Source of the DNA: Trueperaceae bacterium
GTDB taxonomy: Bacteria > Deinococcota > Deinococci > Deinococcales > Trueperaceae
DNA: 64,000 bases
NCBI GenBank assembly: GCA_023954415.1
Contig: JAMLIB010000001.1
Coordinates: forward strand, 142,001-206,000
Direction of reading: 5' to 3'
Shown: piece after piece, positions 61,881 through 64,000 of the stretch
How positions within the stretch are numbered: the first letter of the stretch is position 1
How the letters are laid out: every line of letters starts with the position of its first letter
Translations under genes and position numbers: made by a program
Notes under the pieces: model-generated
Told to the model about the DNA's origin: nothing
The model's input: the letters and a program-made list of their open reading frames with translations, nothing else
Database searches by the model: none

Positions 61881-61909
61881 GTTATATCACGGGTCTGTGA
61901 GAGCGACAA
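61881..61909 (-). promoter_or_regulatory. Promoter of the barrel-protein gene
   Basis: Minus-strand TTGTCG (61909-61904) and TATAAC (61886-61881) are 17 bp apart. The mRNA would have a leader of about 50 nt with an SD, unlike most genes here. Confidence 0.55.
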
Positions 61910-61976
61910 GTCGGGGTTTTCACTCACTATCCGATGGCAATCGGGTTTTCCGTCGGTGCGTCTCGCTGGCGCGCGG

Positions 61977-62342
61977 CTAGGGCTCGCGGTCGCCGCCGCC
62001 GAAGCGCTCCGCGGCCCTGCGCCTCGCGTCCCGAACGAGCGGAGTGGCCGCGTTGCACGGCGGGAGCTCGCCGCCGTGCTCGGCGCGGTACTCGTCCAGG
62101 AGGCGCGCTTCCTCGGCCTGGGGCACGCGGCTGTACTCGTAGCGCCAGTAGCAGGCGTGCTGCGCGACGCAGCCGCCCTTCGCCAGGTGCTGCCTGATGC
62201 GGTTCGGCACGTCGCGCGCCGACTGGCCGATGTAGAGGGTGCGTTTGGTGGCGTCGGCCAGCTCGTAGACGCCGGGCATGGCGTCCCTGCCGCGCGGGGC
62301 CGGGAGCCGCTCGAGCGACCGCCAGCGGGCGGCTAGCGCCAA
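61977..62342 (-). CDS. GIY-YIG-domain protein
   Basis: The 121-residue protein has the GIY-YIG core GVYELADATKRTLYIGQSARDVPNRIRQHL (about 24-53) with the conserved Arg, and a downstream Glu (EEARLLDEYRAEHG). Single-domain proteins of this kind may be nucleases, but their roles are mostly unknown. TTG 62342 is preceded by GAGGGG at 5 nt; ATG 62279 would trim 21 residues directly to MPGVYEL. It lies 7 bp after era, so both are likely one operon. Confidence 0.8.
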   Translation of the reverse strand: MALAARWRSLERLPAPRGRDAMPGVYELADATKRTLYIGQSARDVPNRIRQHLAKGGCVAQHACYWRYEYSRVPQAEEARLLDEYRAEHGGELPPCNAATPLVRDARRRAAERFGGGDREP

Positions 62343-62349
62343 GCGCCCC

Positions 62350-63306
62350 TCACGGCTCGTAGCCGAGTTCGCGCAAGGCCTCGCGGTCCTCGCGCCACGA
62401 CGCGCGCACCACGACCTCGAGCTCCAGGTAGAGCTTCTCCTGGAGGAAGATCTCGAGCTGCTTGCGCGCCATCTTGCCGATCTCCTTGATCATGGCGCCG
62501 CCCTTGCCGATGACGATGCGGCGGTGCCCGGCCTTCTCGACCCAGATCTCGGCCGCGATCACGATGGGTCGCCCCTCCTCGGCGTCCTCCCACGACACGA
62601 CCTGCACCGCGACGCTGTACGGGAGCTCCTCGCGCAGGTGGATCATGGCGGCCTCGCGGATGAGCTCGGCGGCCCACTGCTCGCGCGACTGGTCGGAGCG
62701 GATGTCGGTCGGGAAGTAGAAGGGCCCTTCCTGGATGGCGTCGAGGAGGTCCTCGCGCAAGGCGTACACGGCCTTGGGATCGTTGAGGGCCGAGATCGCC
62801 AGCGCGCGGCGCGCCTGCGGCGCCAGGTCCTTGTAGAGCCGGAGCGCCTCCTCCGGGTACTTGGCCGCGTCCACCTTGTTGCCGACGATGATCAGGGGCG
62901 TGGCCGGCCCGAGCGAGCTGCCGAGCAGGCGCGCGACCGACTTGTCCTCGTCGTTGGGCGGCCTGCGGAGGTCGACGACCCAGAGGACCGCGTCGACGTC
63001 GACGATGGCGTCGCGCACCTCGCGGTGCATGGCCTGGTCGAGCGCGCTGCCGCCGCCCTTGTGGAAGCCCGGGGTGTCGACGAACACGAGCTGGCGGTCC
63101 TCGGACGTGTAGATGCCGCGTACGCCGCGCCGGGTGGTCTGCGGCTTGGGCGTTATGGGCGCCACCTTGACCCCGAGCAGCGTGTTGAGGAGCGTCGACT
63201 TGCCGACGTTCGGCTTGCCGACGATGGCGATGAAGCCGGAGCGCGTGACCGGCCCCTCGGCGCCCGGCGCGTCGCCGGCGGTCTCGTGGTTCGTGGTGTC
63301 GCTCAA
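62350..63306 (-). CDS. era: GTPase Era
   Basis: The 318-residue GTPase binds 16S rRNA and helps 30S assembly. It has G1 [10 protein letters not shown]2 [14 protein letters not shown]3 DTPGFH, G4 GNKVD, and a C-terminal KH domain (about 225-305) with [17 protein letters not shown]. The start is chosen at TTG 63306: a TANNNT (TAACAT, 63349-63344) lies downstream of the longer ATG at 63372, and AGAGGA provides an SD about 10 nt upstream of the TTG. A 22-residue acidic tail precedes the G domain. Confidence 0.93.
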   Translation of the reverse strand: MSDTTNHETAGDAPGAEGPVTRSGFIAIVGKPNVGKSTLLNTLLGVKVAPITPKPQTTRRGVRGIYTSEDRQLVFVDTPGFHKGGGSALDQAMHREVRDAIVDVDAVLWVVDLRRPPNDEDKSVARLLGSSLGPATPLIIVGNKVDAAKYPEEALRLYKDLAPQARRALAISALNDPKAVYALREDLLDAIQEGPFYFPTDIRSDQSREQWAAELIREAAMIHLREELPYSVAVQVVSWEDAEEGRPIVIAAEIWVEKAGHRRIVIGKGGAMIKEIGKMARKQLEIFLQEKLYLELEVVVRASWREDREALRELGYEP

Positions 63307-63343
63307 GCGCGTGGTTCCTCTCGCGGCCGTATGGCCTGACTCG

Positions 63344-63349
63344 ATGTTA
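63344..63349 (-). promoter_or_regulatory. -10 element (TAACAT) of era
   Basis: Minus strand; implies a leader of about 31 nt and rules out the ATG at 63372 as start. Confidence 0.45.
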
Positions 63350-63499
63350 GTGCGTAACTCGGCCGAGCGCACGTCATGGCGGCGGCGCCTTGCCCGGCGC
63401 CCGGCGGCACGGCCACGCCGCCTGTGGGGCGGACGTTGTCACGCCGAGCGCCGGAGGGGCTTCGGCCCGCCACCGCGCCATCCGCCGGTGATCCCGCCC

Positions 63500-64000
63500 T
63501 CACGCCGCGCGCCGGCGGAACGCCAGTCGCAGGGCCGGGTAGCTGAGCAGCGACAGGACCAGGAGCCCGAGCGCGAACGGTAGGGGCCCGCGGTCGGCGA
63601 ACGCCGCTATGAGGCTGCCGAGCGCGGTGCCGAGTGAGAGCTGGGCGAACCCCATCAGCCCGGACGCCATGCCTGCCCGCTCCCGGTGCGGGTCGAGGGC
63701 CACCGTGGTGCCGTTGGCGAGGGTGAGGGAGAACGACATGAAGAAGGCCATGAGGTTGAGCGTGAACAGGGGCAGGGTCGCCACGCCCAGCGCGACCTGG
63801 GCGACGAGCACCGCGCTCACGACGACGAACAGCGGCACGGAGAAGCGCAGGATGCGCTCGGGGGAGGCCACGCGCAGGAGCCTCACGTTGAGCGGCTGAA
63901 CGAGGAAGGTCATCGAGGCGATGACGGCGAAGACGAGGGCGAAGCCGCCCTCGTCCAGGCCGAAGTGGTTGATGAAGAGCGTCGGCGCGGAGAGCAGGTA
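63500..64000 (-). CDS. Bcr/CflA-family MFS drug transporter, cut by the window end
   Basis: The frame is open from the window edge (64000) to its stop at 63500, giving the last 166 residues of an MFS protein. The part seen includes FINHFGLDEGGFALVFAVIASMTFLVQPLNVRLL, LTLANGTTVALDPHRERAGMASGLMGFAQLSLGTALGSLIAAF and four to five helices. NGTTVALDPHRERAGMASGL is the pattern of Bcr/CflA exporters (bicyclomycin, chloramphenicol and others). The start lies beyond the window; ATG 63913 is internal. Confidence 0.85.
   Translation of the reverse strand, partial: YLLSAPTLFINHFGLDEGGFALVFAVIASMTFLVQPLNVRLLRVASPERILRFSVPLFVVVSAVLVAQVALGVATLPLFTLNLMAFFMSFSLTLANGTTVALDPHRERAGMASGLMGFAQLSLGTALGSLIAAFADRGPLPFALGLLVLSLLSYPALRLAFRRRAA

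Noticed and set aside
61931..61949. CCGAT-GGCA-ATCGG hairpin followed by TTTT as a plus-strand terminator
   Set aside because: The stem is only 5 bp and no plus-strand transcript is expected to end there.

Overview
The window is a contiguous piece of a high-GC bacterial chromosome with 60 coding features, counting three short or uncertain leader ORFs, and no rRNA, tRNA, phage or insertion-sequence gene that I can see. Gene content suggests the Deinococcota, probably a Truepera-like lineage; this is inference. It rests on high GC, futalosine-pathway menaquinone genes (mqnC and an aminofutalosine deaminase), a complete acuABC set, a likely outer-membrane barrel protein, and a promoter style known from Deinococcus and Thermus. 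About 20 start codons sit only 6-7 nt behind a TANNNT hexamer, so many mRNAs must be leaderless.

Layout. 0-3.5 kb: a large unknown lipoprotein with visibly lower GC, and an aquaporin. 3.6-7.4 kb (minus): a thiamine operon (thiP, thiQ, and a thiamine pyrophosphokinase fused to a carboxymuconolactone-decarboxylase-like domain). Its likely binding protein, thiB, lies 12 kb away behind a clear TPP riboswitch (20.4 kb). 7.5-15 kb: transporters (DHA2 MFS, EamA, ClC), a double-hotdog thioesterase and a luciferase-like oxidoreductase; the EamA gene follows a ykkC-type riboswitch candidate. 15.2-19.2 kb: a strong promoter, a 31-codon leader peptide and a terminator precede a heterodimeric ABC exporter. 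This reads as ribosome-controlled attenuation and is the best regulatory find here.

21.8-26.1 kb holds a Crp/Fnr-type regulator and two divergent operons of small redox or metal proteins (DUF59, DUF2249 twice, DUF1858, cupin, ferredoxin) with two histidine-bearing membrane proteins. A palindrome sits between the divergent operons, close to the -41.5 position for both. I read this as a nitric-oxide or low-oxygen response module. 26-41 kb carries Pta, DNA repair genes (AlkA-like glycosylase, MutS2), HAD, LOG, an ankyrin-M23 peptidase, MATE, MreB and several oxidoreductases.

41.4-47.1 kb (minus) is an operon of a 1057-residue P-loop/TPR protein followed by acuA, acuB and acuC, the acetyltransferase, CBS-ACT sensor and deacetylase known to control acetyl-CoA synthetase. 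With pta and acnA nearby it suggests control of acetate flux. 47.2-50 kb: menaquinone genes and thioredoxin. 50-64 kb: a winged-helix regulator, aconitase, a small protein behind a poly-C promoter spacer, a dienoyl-CoA reductase, a SpoIID-like protein, RsmI, Mfd, a barrel protein, a GIY-YIG protein, Era, and a Bcr/CflA-type transporter cut by the window edge.
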